A stretch of 64,000 nt of DNA from Polaribacter septentrionalilitoris (GTDB lineage Bacteria; Bacteroidota; Bacteroidia; Flavobacteriales; Flavobacteriaceae): NCBI RefSeq assembly GCF_009832745.1, contig NZ_VRMJ01000033.1:422015-486014 (forward strand). Direction: 5' to 3'. Shown here piece by piece: positions 1 to 9,206 of this stretch. Positions within the stretch are counted from its first letter, which is position 1. Every line of letters begins with the position of its first letter. The translations under genes and the position numbers were made by a program. The notes under the pieces are model-generated. The model saw only the letters and a list, made by a program, of their open reading frames with translations, ran no database searches and was not told the origin of the DNA.

Positions 1-395
1 AAACCATCACCATGACCAATGAGAAATTTTTTATTGTTGATGAGAAATTCTTGCGGTTCATGAAAAACAGGAATATTGAGTTCTTTCTCAAAATAATCAT
101 TCATCCATAAATCGTGGTTCCCTACAAAAAAGTAAATTGGAATTCCTGAATCTTTAATTTCTGCTAATTTCCCTAGAACTCGTACAAATCCTTTAGGAAC
201 AACTGTTTTGTACTCGAACCAAAAATCAAACAAATCACCTAATAAAAAAATGCCTTCAGCATCTTTTTTTACTTCATCTAACCAAGCTACAAACTTTTTT
301 TCGCGAGGTAAACTTTCTTCTGCAGTAGGAGCACCCAAATGTTGGTCTGAAGCAAAGTAGACTTTTTTGTTTTTGGAAGTGTTGATTGTAATCAA
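1..395 (-). CDS. lpxH: UDP-2,3-diacylglucosamine diphosphatase, N-terminal part (cut by window edge)
   Basis: This is the N-terminal 131 residues of a calcineurin-like metallophosphoesterase; the 3' part lies beyond base 1. Visible metal-binding motifs in order are SDQHLGAP (near residue 16), GDLFDFW, GNHDLW and GHGDG, which together fit LpxH or the LpxH-like pyrophosphatase of lipid A synthesis, acting at the cytoplasmic face of the inner membrane. The start is a TTG at 395-393, because an in-frame stop lies six codons upstream and no ATG intervenes. Family assignment is strong; that it is LpxH and not a related LpxG/LpxH-like enzyme is inferred from the FDFW motif and gram-negative context. 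Confidence 0.9.
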   Translation of the reverse strand, partial: MITINTSKNKKVYFASDQHLGAPTAEESLPREKKFVAWLDEVKKDAEGIFLLGDLFDFWFEYKTVVPKGFVRVLGKLAEIKDSGIPIYFFVGNHDLWMNDYFEKELNIPVFHEPQEFLINNKKFLIGHGDG

Positions 396-430
396 AAAAA
401 GATGTGTTTAAATGGTAAAAATAGAAAAAG

Positions 431-1162
431 TTATTGATTAATTGTGCCTAAGCTAAAAACAGTTTTTCCGTTTGCACTGATAAGTTTTTGAGCATCAAAA
501 TTTGGCATTAAAACTGTATTGAGCTGATTTAAATTCCAAGTATTTGGATTTTTAAACCATTCTGCAATGTTCATTTTAATTTCAATAGTTGTATTATTTT
601 TGATTTCTACAGTTCCTAAATTGACTAAAAATGATGTGTCTTCAAATACTAAATTATTAGGATTACTTCTATCTACAGCACGAATTGCGTGATAATTAAA
701 GTTGGCGTCTTGATTGTTTGTGTCTTTGTATTTACCATCAAACTGCATGTAATGATAACCACCACCTAACATTCCTGGAACACCAAAATTTACTGAGTTT
801 AAGTCTTGATAAATTCCGTCTTGATTGTCAAGATCAGAAAAACCAAACCTAAAATTTAAGTTATAGATTCCTGGTGCTATATCTGAAATTGTAATTAAGT
901 TGCCTGAGTTTTCTCCAACATCTACTAGAAAATAATTTTCTTCTCCTTGTAAACTAAGATTAGAAATTAAGTATCGTAAACGAACTATACTAACTGTTTC
1001 TCCGTTTTTGGTGGTAAATTTAAACGCGTTAAAATCTTGATTGGTAACAGTTGTTTCGTTCCAATTTTGAGTAAATTTTAGAGTAACTGCAACATTTTCA
1101 TCAGAATTACTACAAGAATAGAAGCCTAATGTTATAAAAAAAAGAACAATAAATTTTTTCAT
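431..1162 (-). CDS. MbnP-like lipoprotein
   Basis: A 243-residue exported lipoprotein: short signal with lipobox GFYSC (Cys17). The body carries the features of the MbnP-like family: an early RLRYLISNL segment and a central FGVPGMLGGGYHYMQFDG segment with a conserved His and Trp/Tyr-rich surroundings. MbnP proteins are periplasmic copper-binding partners of MbnH di-haem enzymes; no MbnH or cytochrome c peroxidase gene is visible here, so a copper role is inferred only from family. It is the last gene of a three-gene minus-strand run, starting 6 bp after the stop of the upstream propeller lipoprotein, so the three are probably co-transcribed and co-localised in the envelope. Confidence 0.75.
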   Translation of the reverse strand: MKKFIVLFFITLGFYSCSNSDENVAVTLKFTQNWNETTVTNQDFNAFKFTTKNGETVSIVRLRYLISNLSLQGEENYFLVDVGENSGNLITISDIAPGIYNLNFRFGFSDLDNQDGIYQDLNSVNFGVPGMLGGGYHYMQFDGKYKDTNNQDANFNYHAIRAVDRSNPNNLVFEDTSFLVNLGTVEIKNNTTIEIKMNIAEWFKNPNTWNLNQLNTVLMPNFDAQKLISANGKTVFSLGTINQ

Positions 1163-1168
1163 TTTTAA

Positions 1169-2497
1169 TTATTTTATTTTGATAATTAAAGCATCAGAAA
1201 AACCTTTATTTTCTAAAACATCTCCATTTGTACTACTGCTTTCTCCAACTGCAATTATAGATTTATCATTCAATTCTACAGCATCATACAAGAAATCAAT
1301 TTCTGAGCCACCCACTGTTTTTTGCCATTCTAAAACGCCTTCTGAATTTACTTTTGCAATTAGGGCATCATTTCTTCCCTGATTTGTAAAACCGTAATCA
1401 GTGCTTTGAGAACTACCAGAAATTAGAAATCCGTTATCTAAAGTTTTGGTAATTGAACGTGCTACATCAAAAGCAGTTCCGCCAAATGTTTTTTCCCAAA
1501 TGAGATTTCCATCAGTATTGATTTTTATCATCCAGATATCTGCAGCACCATTGTTAAAACGTACATCTTTATCAGCACTTCTTGTATCGCCAACAATTAC
1601 AAAATTACCATCATTGGTGGTTATAATTCCTCTAGCTTCATCAATTTCTGATCCACCAAAACTTTTTTCCCAAATAAGATTTCCATCATTTGCAATTTTT
1701 ACAACCCAGAAATCATAAGAACCTTTATTGTTTTTAATATCTACATCATTACTATCTGATGAACCTGCTAAAATATAGCTGTTATCAGCAGTTTGTATAA
1801 CACCTAAAGGTGTATCTGTAAAAGAGCCTCCATAATATTTGCTCCATTCTAAATGTCCTGTTCTATTGAGTTTAATTGCCCAAACATCTCCACCAGCATG
1901 TTGTTTGGCATTGGATTTTGCATTTCCTTGTCCGCCAGAAGAAGTTACGTCTAAAACACCAGTAATTAAATATCCATTATCATTGGTTTGTAATAATGAA
2001 GTGCCATAATCTGCACCAGAAAATCCGTAGTTTTTTTGCCATGAGATAGTTCCGTTTGCCTCTAACTTTATCAACCAGAAATCTTTGGCGCCAAAGTTTT
2101 GTAAAACATCTCCATCTGCACTACTACTGTAGCCTAAAAGCGCAAAACCACCATCAGTAGTTTGAATGATGTCTGCACCTCTATCATCAGCTGTACCTCC
2201 AAAATTTTTTGACCATTGAAGCGTATCATCAGCATCATATTTTAAAACCCAAAAATTGAAACTTTCATCAGATTTATTGTTGATATCTCCATTGTTACTC
2301 TGTGTATGTCCTAGTGTAATGTAACCACCATCTACTGTTTTTACAACAGCATTTAAAAGATCGTTTTTTGAGCCACCAAGCGTAGTTACAAATTCGATGG
2401 TATGGTCATCACTAGGAGTTTTAGTAGGTATAATTGTATTTTCTTTTGAGCAATTAAAGAGAAGAAGTGAGCAAAGAAAAAACACAAAATACTTCAC
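1169..2497 (-). CDS. lipoprotein with seven propeller-type repeats
   Basis: A GTG start at 2497 gives a 442-residue protein opening MKYFVFFLCSLLLFNCS, a clean lipoprotein signal, and leaves a 4 bp gap after the upstream stop; the longer reading frame to 2548 would overlap that gene and bury the signal, so it was rejected. The rest is seven repeats of about 50-60 residues, each with a GGS/GGT-x-x-D turn, an Q/KTxDxGxxxxG strand, DxDV spacers and W-x-x-K-x-x-x-x-G-x-L-x-W. Seven repeats suggest a seven-bladed beta-propeller. No catalytic residues are recognisable; a binding or scaffold role at the outer membrane is an inference. It lies between the choice-of-anchor B protein and the MbnP-like protein in one operon. 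Confidence 0.8.
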   Translation of the reverse strand: MKYFVFFLCSLLLFNCSKENTIIPTKTPSDDHTIEFVTTLGGSKNDLLNAVVKTVDGGYITLGHTQSNNGDINNKSDESFNFWVLKYDADDTLQWSKNFGGTADDRGADIIQTTDGGFALLGYSSSADGDVLQNFGAKDFWLIKLEANGTISWQKNYGFSGADYGTSLLQTNDNGYLITGVLDVTSSGGQGNAKSNAKQHAGGDVWAIKLNRTGHLEWSKYYGGSFTDTPLGVIQTADNSYILAGSSDSNDVDIKNNKGSYDFWVVKIANDGNLIWEKSFGGSEIDEARGIITTNDGNFVIVGDTRSADKDVRFNNGAADIWMIKINTDGNLIWEKTFGGTAFDVARSITKTLDNGFLISGSSQSTDYGFTNQGRNDALIAKVNSEGVLEWQKTVGGSEIDFLYDAVELNDKSIIAVGESSSTNGDVLENKGFSDALIIKIK

Positions 2498-2501
2498 AGT
2501 G

Positions 2502-3707
2502 TTAAGATTTACTTTTTCTGATGACAAAAAGACCTCTATTGATATCACTTATAATAATATTTCCACTAGGTAAATACGGATAAACGTTCCAAGCGCCATC
2601 AAAACGAGTGTTGTTGTTTTCTGGATAGGTATCAAAAAAACCGACTTCTGTAAACGATTTATTATCAATATTAGAAATATCTACAATTCTTACTCCGTTT
2701 GTATAATTTGCTTGATAAAAAAGGTTGCCTTTTACATATCCATTGTGATCTATTGCAGAGGTTGAACCTTCATAATCAAAATGATATTTTGGATCATCTA
2801 AATCTGTAAAATCAAAAACTATGGTTCTTGTATTTACACCTTTGTCTCGTTCATCTAACTCATCACCCAATAAAAAATATTTAAAATCTTCTGTAAACCA
2901 ACCTTGGTGCGTGTATCCAATGTTAGGATAAGCAATAGAAGAAATTTTTACAGGATTTGCTTTGTCGGTAACATCTACAATTACAACTTCGGTTTCATTA
3001 CTTCCAATGAGAATTTCTTTATCTGTATAATCAGTATCTGGGCCTTTGTAAGTAACAACTTGCGCATCGTGAGAATAATTTCCTTCTGCGTAACCACCAG
3101 CTTCTTTTGGTTGAAATGGAATATTGATGTCTACAAAATGTGGACCTCCACTAAATGTGTTTGTACCAACAGCATATGCAAAACCGCTTTGTTCATTAAT
3201 TACAATATTATGAGCACTACCAAAACCATCATAAAAAGCATCTTCTGTAAATGTAATTGGAGGATTTGAGATGTTTCGCAACTGTGCTAGGTTAAATATC
3301 TGCATACCATGGTCAGTTGCTTCACTAACAATGTAAGCAACTCCGTTACGAACTTTAACATCTCTCCAGAGACTACTCACTGTTTTTGTATTTAGAGTGC
3401 CTAAAACTATAGCATTTGCTGGATCTGAAATATCTACAAATGTAGTACCTTGATTGGTACACATTATTGCATATTCTTTACTGGTTGATGGATCTACCCA
3501 ACCCCAACAATCGTTTCCTGCAGTACCACCTAGTTGATCTAGTGGTATGTGAGTAAGTAAATCATAATCGTTACATGGATATTCACCTGCAAATCCGCTT
3601 TCGCATTTTGCAATAGGATTGATTATAATTTGTTTACTCCCTTCAAAAACATCTTTTTTAGTACAGCTAAAAGCTATAATTAGAATTAGAAAGAATACTT
3701 TTTTCAT
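2502..3707 (-). CDS. choice-of-anchor B family (LVIVD-repeat) lipoprotein
   Basis: A 401-residue lipoprotein (signal ending at Cys15, IAFSC). The sequence NDCWGWVDPSTSKEYAI near residue 65 followed by TTFVDISDPANAIVLG and several further VxVVDVTDKANPV / GVRIVDISNID segments is the pattern of the choice-of-anchor B family, built from LVIVD repeats that probably form a beta-propeller. Function in the family is not established. It is the first gene of the minus-strand lipoprotein run 3707-431. Some relatives end in a T9SS sorting domain; this one has instead an N-terminal lipid anchor and ends right after the last repeat. No enzyme motif was seen. Confidence 0.8.
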   Translation of the reverse strand: MKKVFFLILIIAFSCTKKDVFEGSKQIIINPIAKCESGFAGEYPCNDYDLLTHIPLDQLGGTAGNDCWGWVDPSTSKEYAIMCTNQGTTFVDISDPANAIVLGTLNTKTVSSLWRDVKVRNGVAYIVSEATDHGMQIFNLAQLRNISNPPITFTEDAFYDGFGSAHNIVINEQSGFAYAVGTNTFSGGPHFVDINIPFQPKEAGGYAEGNYSHDAQVVTYKGPDTDYTDKEILIGSNETEVVIVDVTDKANPVKISSIAYPNIGYTHQGWFTEDFKYFLLGDELDERDKGVNTRTIVFDFTDLDDPKYHFDYEGSTSAIDHNGYVKGNLFYQANYTNGVRIVDISNIDNKSFTEVGFFDTYPENNNTRFDGAWNVYPYLPSGNIIISDINRGLFVIRKSKS

Positions 3708-3857
3708 CTTTTTAAGATTATATACAAATTTGTTAAGTACTCTAAATAACGCATTTGTTTTTTTATTATTGACTGTAGACTATCAAAAATACTATTTAAA
3801 ATGAAAAAAAGAAGCATATACTTGTTAAAGTAGTTCTATCCTTTTTTAGAATGTACC

Positions 3858-3865
3858 TATCTTTG
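3858..3865 (+). promoter_or_regulatory. thiL promoter -7 box, four bases before the ATG
   Basis: TATCTTTG matches the Bacteroidota -7 consensus TAnnTTTG exactly and is followed after CAGC by the thiL ATG at 3870. No clear TTTG -33 element was found. If this box is used, the transcript would be leaderless or nearly so. Confidence 0.55.
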
Positions 3866-3869
3866 CAGC

Positions 3870-4919
3870 ATGTTAGAAGATAAAAATCCACAAAAAACAT
3901 CATTGGCTGAACTAGGTGAGTTTGGTTTAATTAATCATATTACACAATATTTTAACATCAATCAGGCCTCTTCTGTGAAAGGAATAGGAGATGATGCTGC
4001 TGTTTTAGACGCATCAGAAAAACAAACTTTGGTTACTACAGATTTGTTGATAGAAGGTGTGCATTTTGATTTGAGTTATATGCCGTTAAAACACTTGGGT
4101 TATAAAGCAGTAATGGTAAATTTATCTGATGTATATGCCATGAATGGAACTGCAGAACAAATTACAGTTTCTATTGCGGTTTCTAATAGGTTCCCTTTTG
4201 AGGCCATTGAAGAGTTGTATGCAGGAATTCAGTTGGCTTGTGATACCTATAAAGTGGATTTAGTTGGTGGAGATACTACTTCTTCTACCAAAGGAATTTT
4301 AATTTCTGTAACTGCTATTGGTAAAGCAAACAAAGAAGACATAGTCTATAGAAATGGTGCAAAAGAAACGGATTTAATTGTAGTTTCTGGTGATATTGGT
4401 GCAGCTTATTTAGGTTTGCAAGTTTTGGAAAGAGAAAAACAAGTGTTTCAGGTAGATCCAAATAATCAACCAGATTTAGACAATTATACGTATTTAATTG
4501 AGCGTCAACTAAAACCAGAAGCACGTAAAGATGTTTCAGGATTGTTAAAAGAACTAGAAGTTAAACCAACGTCTATGATTGATGTTTCTGACGGAATTTC
4601 ATCAGAGCTTTTTCATATCTGTACACAAAGTAAAGTAGGCTGTAAAATTTACGAAGACAAATTGCCTTTAGACCCTCAAGTAATTTCTACTTGTGAAGAG
4701 TTTGAATTAGATTCTACTATGGTGGCACTAAGTGGAGGTGAAGATTATGAGTTATTATTTACAGTACCTATTGCCGATTTTGATAAAATAAAAGGCAATC
4801 CTAATTTTTCGATTATTGGTCATATCACTGAAGAAAATCAAGGATTGAATTTAGTTACAAGAGCAAACCAAGAGATTGAGTTAAAAGCTCAGGGTTGGAA
4901 TTCTTTGAAGGAACAATAA
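3870..4919 (+). CDS. thiL: thiamine-monophosphate kinase
   Basis: A 349-residue enzyme that phosphorylates thiamine monophosphate to thiamine diphosphate with ATP, the last step of the cofactor pathway, in the cytoplasm. The N-terminal half shows the diagnostic ThiL motifs GIGDDAAVL (residues 38-46), TTDLLIEGVHF (56-66), VNLSDVYAM (about 83-91) and VGGDTT (132-137), with ISVTAIG after them; SGGEDYELLF follows in the C-terminal domain. Length is normal for the family. It stands alone between oppositely oriented genes; the convergent neighbour ends 18 bp after its stop, with no clear hairpin between them. Confidence 0.95.
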   Translation: MLEDKNPQKTSLAELGEFGLINHITQYFNINQASSVKGIGDDAAVLDASEKQTLVTTDLLIEGVHFDLSYMPLKHLGYKAVMVNLSDVYAMNGTAEQITVSIAVSNRFPFEAIEELYAGIQLACDTYKVDLVGGDTTSSTKGILISVTAIGKANKEDIVYRNGAKETDLIVVSGDIGAAYLGLQVLEREKQVFQVDPNNQPDLDNYTYLIERQLKPEARKDVSGLLKELEVKPTSMIDVSDGISSELFHICTQSKVGCKIYEDKLPLDPQVISTCEEFELDSTMVALSGGEDYELLFTVPIADFDKIKGNPNFSIIGHITEENQGLNLVTRANQEIELKAQGWNSLKEQ

Positions 4920-4936
4920 ATTGTAGTTTTACAAAA

Positions 4937-5848
4937 TTAAGAATTGCCATAAGCATTCCTAAAATCTGTAAACATACGTCTAACTATTTCTTTTGGATCG
5001 CCTTCTGTTAAGCTCTCAAAAGAAATATACCCTTTGTAGTTATTCTCCTTTAAAATAGGAACTATTTTTTTCATATTTACTTGTTCTGGAACGCCATTTA
5101 CATAGACCAATTCTTTTAAAAACCAATAGTTTGCATAAGGTGCTAATTTTGCAATTTCTTTATAAGGATTTCCTCTTCTTACACTTCCAATATCTAGAAT
5201 TAAACCAAACCACTCTGAGTCAACTCTTTTTAAAATATCTAATACTTCATCAGCTTTATATAAAAATTCATTGTGATGTTGCATACCTAAAAGCACTCCT
5301 GTTTTTTTAGCATATTTGGCACATTCTTTAAAATCTGCTACCATCCATTCTTTTACTTGATCTCTAGTAAAACCTTTATGTTTTTTAAAACCAGGAAACA
5401 CTCTCATAATTGAAGCTCCCAATTTAGAAGATACTTCTAACCATTTTTTTATCAACTCAATGTCAGATGCTCTTGCTATTTTATCTGGATTAATAAAGTT
5501 GTTTCGAACTCCAGTCCAAGTAATATTTAATCCTAATTCTAATGCTCTTTTTTTAAGTTGAAAAAGGGTTTCGTTGTTAGGAATATTAGGATAGGTAGAA
5601 AAATAGTACCCTGTTAAATCTACTGCATCTAAACCTAAATCAGCTGCAAATTCCATCATATCATAAAAATCCATTTCGCCACTTCTCAATTGTTCGTTAA
5701 AAGTGAATGCATTTACGCTAAACTTTACCTTAGCTACTGATTTTATTGTTTTAGTTTCTATTAAAGTATTTGAAAAAAGATTATTTGATCCAAGAATTAA
5801 AGGTGCTGCTGCTAAACCTTTTAAAATATTTCTTCTTTTTTTATCCAT
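4937..5848 (-). CDS. secreted sugar phosphate isomerase/epimerase-like TIM-barrel protein
   Basis: Using the ATG at 5848 the product is 303 residues and begins MDKKRRNILKG, a basic N-terminus followed by a hydrophobic stretch typical of a Tat-like or Sec export signal; the frame open upstream to 5941 is unlikely coding. The body is a xylose-isomerase-like TIM barrel (FSVNAFTFNE, GLDAVDLTGYY, LGMQHHNEFL, GLILDIGSVRRG, YKGYISFESLTEGDP) with His and Asp/Glu residues positioned for a divalent metal. Substrate is unknown; relatives act in sugar or inositol metabolism. A TACTTTTG box sits about 55 bp upstream, so it is probably transcribed on its own. Confidence 0.8.
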   Translation of the reverse strand: MDKKRRNILKGLAAAPLILGSNNLFSNTLIETKTIKSVAKVKFSVNAFTFNEQLRSGEMDFYDMMEFAADLGLDAVDLTGYYFSTYPNIPNNETLFQLKKRALELGLNITWTGVRNNFINPDKIARASDIELIKKWLEVSSKLGASIMRVFPGFKKHKGFTRDQVKEWMVADFKECAKYAKKTGVLLGMQHHNEFLYKADEVLDILKRVDSEWFGLILDIGSVRRGNPYKEIAKLAPYANYWFLKELVYVNGVPEQVNMKKIVPILKENNYKGYISFESLTEGDPKEIVRRMFTDFRNAYGNS

Positions 5849-5903
5849 CTTAGGAATTTTTAAGTGATTAGGTTTTACTTCTTTAGCTCGTTTATAAGTT
5901 AAA

Positions 5904-5911
5904 CAAAAGTA
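5904..5911 (-). promoter_or_regulatory. -7 box upstream of the TIM-barrel protein gene
   Basis: Read on the minus strand this is TACTTTTG, an exact TAnnTTTG match, placed about 55 bases before the chosen ATG at 5848. It also supports that start over the longer frame, whose ATG at 5941 would lie upstream of the box. Confidence 0.4.
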
Positions 5912-5968
5912 GATGAAATTTTTAAGAAAGTGAAAACACACATAAATGATAGGCTTTTAAAAATACTA

Positions 5969-6817
5969 TTATTGCATAATATCTAAAAGCTCAACTGTTT
6001 TCCATTCTGGATTATAATCAATAAATTCTTTAAACATAGCTATATGGCTGGCTCCAGATATAATTAGTATTCTATCGTCCTTTTCTTCTATTGCTTTTTG
6101 TATAATGGCATACATGTATAAATTTCTTCTGTACCATTCTGATGCCAAATAAGCTCCCACAAAATTTTCTTTTTCTCCACCTTGGTTTGCAAGGTTTACG
6201 TACCAATTAATGTCTTCTTTTCTTCTTTTAGCGTCATTGTAATAACACAGAATCTCTAATAGTGTTTTGTTTGATGAAAATAATTCATTTTCTGATCTCT
6301 CAATTTTATCCAATTCCAAACTATCTTTTCTTAACAACTCAAATTGTTTTGCTTTTTCCATTTGTTTGAATAAACTGTCTGCGGGAAAATTTGTTCTCAA
6401 ATCATACCCATATATATTTTTATGTTGTAAATTTTTAGCAACTCTAAAACCTACTTGATAATTTTCATTTCTTTTCACTTTACTATAATTAGTTGCAGTA
6501 AAGTTACTGTACAGAGAGTCTAACTTTTTTTGTTTACTAAATGGATATTCTATAAATATTTTATCAGGATTAAAATTACTTATTTTATCAGTAATTGATT
6601 TTAATTCTTTTTGGTTTCTATCTGTTAATACATCATTTACATTTACTTTAACAAGATCAGCATTTCTATTTGAATTAAAATTCTCAAAATGATACGTCCC
6701 AAAAAGTAATACTTTTAATTTTGGGTTTTCTTTTGCTTTTTTATTTTTTAAATTAGTTTCTTTTTGATGACATGAAAAAAAAGATAGGAAGCATATAATT
6801 TTAATGGTATTTTTCAT
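5969..6817 (-). CDS. DUF5694-type, TraB/ChaN-like lipoprotein
   Basis: A 282-residue exported protein; the signal ends near Cys16 (SFFSCHQ), so a lipid anchor is likely. The pattern LLFGTYHFEN (near residue 35), IFIEYPFSKQKK and LIISGASHIAMFKEF (near the C-terminus) is that of DUF5694 proteins, which resemble the TraB/PrgY/ChaN superfamily: paired histidines in GTYHF and GASH with acidic residues between, thought to form a metal-dependent hydrolase or ligand site. TraB relatives in other bacteria bind or cleave peptide signals; that role here is only a suggestion. It starts 14 bp after the TonB-type receptor gene and is likely the last gene of that operon. Confidence 0.7.
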   Translation of the reverse strand: MKNTIKIICFLSFFSCHQKETNLKNKKAKENPKLKVLLFGTYHFENFNSNRNADLVKVNVNDVLTDRNQKELKSITDKISNFNPDKIFIEYPFSKQKKLDSLYSNFTATNYSKVKRNENYQVGFRVAKNLQHKNIYGYDLRTNFPADSLFKQMEKAKQFELLRKDSLELDKIERSENELFSSNKTLLEILCYYNDAKRRKEDINWYVNLANQGGEKENFVGAYLASEWYRRNLYMYAIIQKAIEEKDDRILIISGASHIAMFKEFIDYNPEWKTVELLDIMQ

Positions 6818-6831
6818 TTTATAAATATAGA

Positions 6832-9204
6832 TTAATTACTCCTTCTTTGTTCATCATCATTACTAAAACCTCTGTTTTTTACATTTACTTTTTTGTTTCC
6901 AAAATTGTAAGACAATGAAATTCTAAAATTTCTAGAACTTGCATTTTGACGATAACTTTGGTCGATATTATTTACTGTAGAGTTGTAATCTCTTAAACTA
7001 CCTGTGTTTAAAATATCGCTAAATAACATAGATAATTTGATGTTATTTTTAAAGCTGTGTTGTAGCCCAAATGATAAATGGAACATTTCTCCAAGACTAA
7101 ACAAACCATCATTATGAAAAGAACTATACCAAGCATTGGCTTGTAATTTTGTGTTTTCACTTAAAGAGAAAGTATGGTTAGACGCAGCATAAAACTGAAT
7201 TCCATCATTTATATCTGCATCAATATTTTTAGTTAATTTTGTGATGTGTGCCAAAAGTCTAACATCATTTTGGGTTTTCCACCAAGAAATAGGGCTAAAA
7301 GAAAAACTTTCTTGGATTTGATAGGTGTACTTTTTAAAATAATTTTCTCGAGTTACAATTTGATCTTGATTAGAAATGTCTGTGTTAAAAAAAACGCCAA
7401 AACCATCTGTAGTAATGTTTACAGAAAAACCTGTATTCCATTTGTTTTTATATAAGTGAGAAATTTCAAAATTATCTGAAAAAGAAGGTTGTAAAAACGG
7501 ATTACCAACACTGTAACTATTGTCGTTAATGTAAAAACGAAACGGATTTAAATCTCTAAAATTGGGTCTATTTATTCTTTTTCCGTAAGAAAAATTGAAA
7601 TTGTTGTTTTCATTTTTAGCATATGAAAGGTATAAAGTTGGGAAAAACTTACTGTAGTTATTTTTGTTTTCTTGATTTAAATCATCACTTATTCCTGTTG
7701 TTTTTGTGTCTTCAAAACGCAGCCCAAATTGTAAGGTAAGTTTATCATTTAGTTTTGTGTTTCCAGAAAAATAAGCAGCCAATACATTTTCTTTGTATTT
7801 AAAATTGGTAGATTGGTTTGGATCTAAAATTGGGGTGCCAGAAAGTGTATCGTAAAACAAAACACCACTATTGGTATTGGTAAAACTTGCTTTAACACCA
7901 TAAGAAAGATTTACTTTTTCAAGTGGTAAATCCATATCTAACTGAGAACTAAAATTATCTATTTTTTGATTAGAAATGTTAAGTGCAGCAGAGCTAATTC
8001 CTTGAGAATTCCCAGCAACATCAAACTGCTCTGTAGTAAAATCTAGATTTCTATCCGAAGTAAATGTGAAGTAATCTGCATCAAAAGACAGTTGTTTTCC
8101 TAAAGTATCTAGTTTTGAAATCAAATGAAAATTTACAGAATGATTGTTATTGTCCACCTCATTTTGAGCTTTGTTTTTTAAACTTCTTTCTAAATTATTA
8201 TCGGTATCAAAAATAGTTGAGGTAGTTACAGCATCTATATTTGGTTGTGTTGTATTTCCTAAATATTGCACACCCAAAGTAGTCTTATCAGACAAGGTAT
8301 AATCCAACAAAAAGCGCCCAGAAAGTTGGTCTGTTTGCTGTTTTCCAGCAATATCAATATCCCAAAGATTGGTTGGGTATTCTATAACTAAACCTTCTAA
8401 ATTTTCAAAATTACCTTTGTTTGCATTGATACTTGCTGATAATGAAACTTTGTTTTTGTTGTAGAAAAAATTATTAGTAATTGTTGTAAAATTATATTTG
8501 TTTTGATTGTAAGAAATCGTAGTTGCATTTTTCCAAGAATTTTGGATTCCTTTTTTTAAAATAATATTGATTAAACCTCCATTACCTGATGCATCATATT
8601 TTGCTGGAGGATTGGTAATTACTTCAACTTTTACAATATCACTAGCTGATAAACCGCTTAAAAAGGCCACCAATTCATCACCAGCTAAAGGAGATAATCT
8701 TCCGTTAATTAGTACCTGAGTAGCACCTTTACCCAAAATTGATAAGGTGTTGTTTTGCACTTGTACACCAGGAGTTATCCTTAAAACATCAACACCATTT
8801 CCACCAGTTGCAGCAATGCTTTTTTCTACGTTAAAAACCAGTCTGTCTATTTTTCTTTCTAATACTCTTTTTTCTGTTTTTACCACAATTTCATTTAGTG
8901 CTTGTGCGTTTTCTTCGAGAAAAATTGTTCCTAAATTAATGTTTTTAGTTACAAAAATTTCTTTCCCAAAAGTTTTATATCCTAAATAACTGATCTCTAA
9001 AATATAATTTCCAGCTTTTGTTTTTAACTCAAAAGTGCCATTGTCTGTTGTCGTAGTTCCTGCAATTGTTTTATTATTAGCATTCTTTAAGATTACGTTT
9101 GCAAACGGAATAACGTCTATTTTATCGGTTACTTTTCCTGTAATTGTTTGTGAAAATAATGAAGTAGAAAAAAGTAAAATTATAAGTAGTTTAATGGTTT
9201 TCAT
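6832..9204 (-). CDS. TonB-dependent receptor-like outer membrane beta-barrel protein
   Basis: A 790-residue outer-membrane protein. After a signal peptide (about 1-18) comes a carboxypeptidase-regulatory-like domain (TITGKVTDK to about residue 100), then a plug region (VLRITPGVQV, VLINGRLSP, VEVITNPPAKYDASG, GLINIILKKG, about 135-215) and a long barrel. The tail after the barrel (FGNKKVNVKNRGF, basic and polar) is typical of the outer membrane beta-barrel family 3 group rather than of SusC. Substrate unknown. It begins 2 bp after the beta-lactamase-like hydrolase gene, so the two are one transcription unit, probably with the DUF5694 gene. The operator-rich spacer upstream suggests AraC-type control. 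Confidence 0.88.
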   Translation of the reverse strand: MKTIKLLIILLFSTSLFSQTITGKVTDKIDVIPFANVILKNANNKTIAGTTTTDNGTFELKTKAGNYILEISYLGYKTFGKEIFVTKNINLGTIFLEENAQALNEIVVKTEKRVLERKIDRLVFNVEKSIAATGGNGVDVLRITPGVQVQNNTLSILGKGATQVLINGRLSPLAGDELVAFLSGLSASDIVKVEVITNPPAKYDASGNGGLINIILKKGIQNSWKNATTISYNQNKYNFTTITNNFFYNKNKVSLSASINANKGNFENLEGLVIEYPTNLWDIDIAGKQQTDQLSGRFLLDYTLSDKTTLGVQYLGNTTQPNIDAVTTSTIFDTDNNLERSLKNKAQNEVDNNNHSVNFHLISKLDTLGKQLSFDADYFTFTSDRNLDFTTEQFDVAGNSQGISSAALNISNQKIDNFSSQLDMDLPLEKVNLSYGVKASFTNTNSGVLFYDTLSGTPILDPNQSTNFKYKENVLAAYFSGNTKLNDKLTLQFGLRFEDTKTTGISDDLNQENKNNYSKFFPTLYLSYAKNENNNFNFSYGKRINRPNFRDLNPFRFYINDNSYSVGNPFLQPSFSDNFEISHLYKNKWNTGFSVNITTDGFGVFFNTDISNQDQIVTRENYFKKYTYQIQESFSFSPISWWKTQNDVRLLAHITKLTKNIDADINDGIQFYAASNHTFSLSENTKLQANAWYSSFHNDGLFSLGEMFHLSFGLQHSFKNNIKLSMLFSDILNTGSLRDYNSTVNNIDQSYRQNASSRNFRISLSYNFGNKKVNVKNRGFSNDDEQRRSN

Positions 9205-9206
9205 TT

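Noticed and set aside
3619..3804. Plus-strand frame of 61 codons over the start of the choice-of-anchor B gene
   Set aside because: Runs antisense to the lipoprotein's signal peptide and the AT-rich spacer; no start context or protein pattern.
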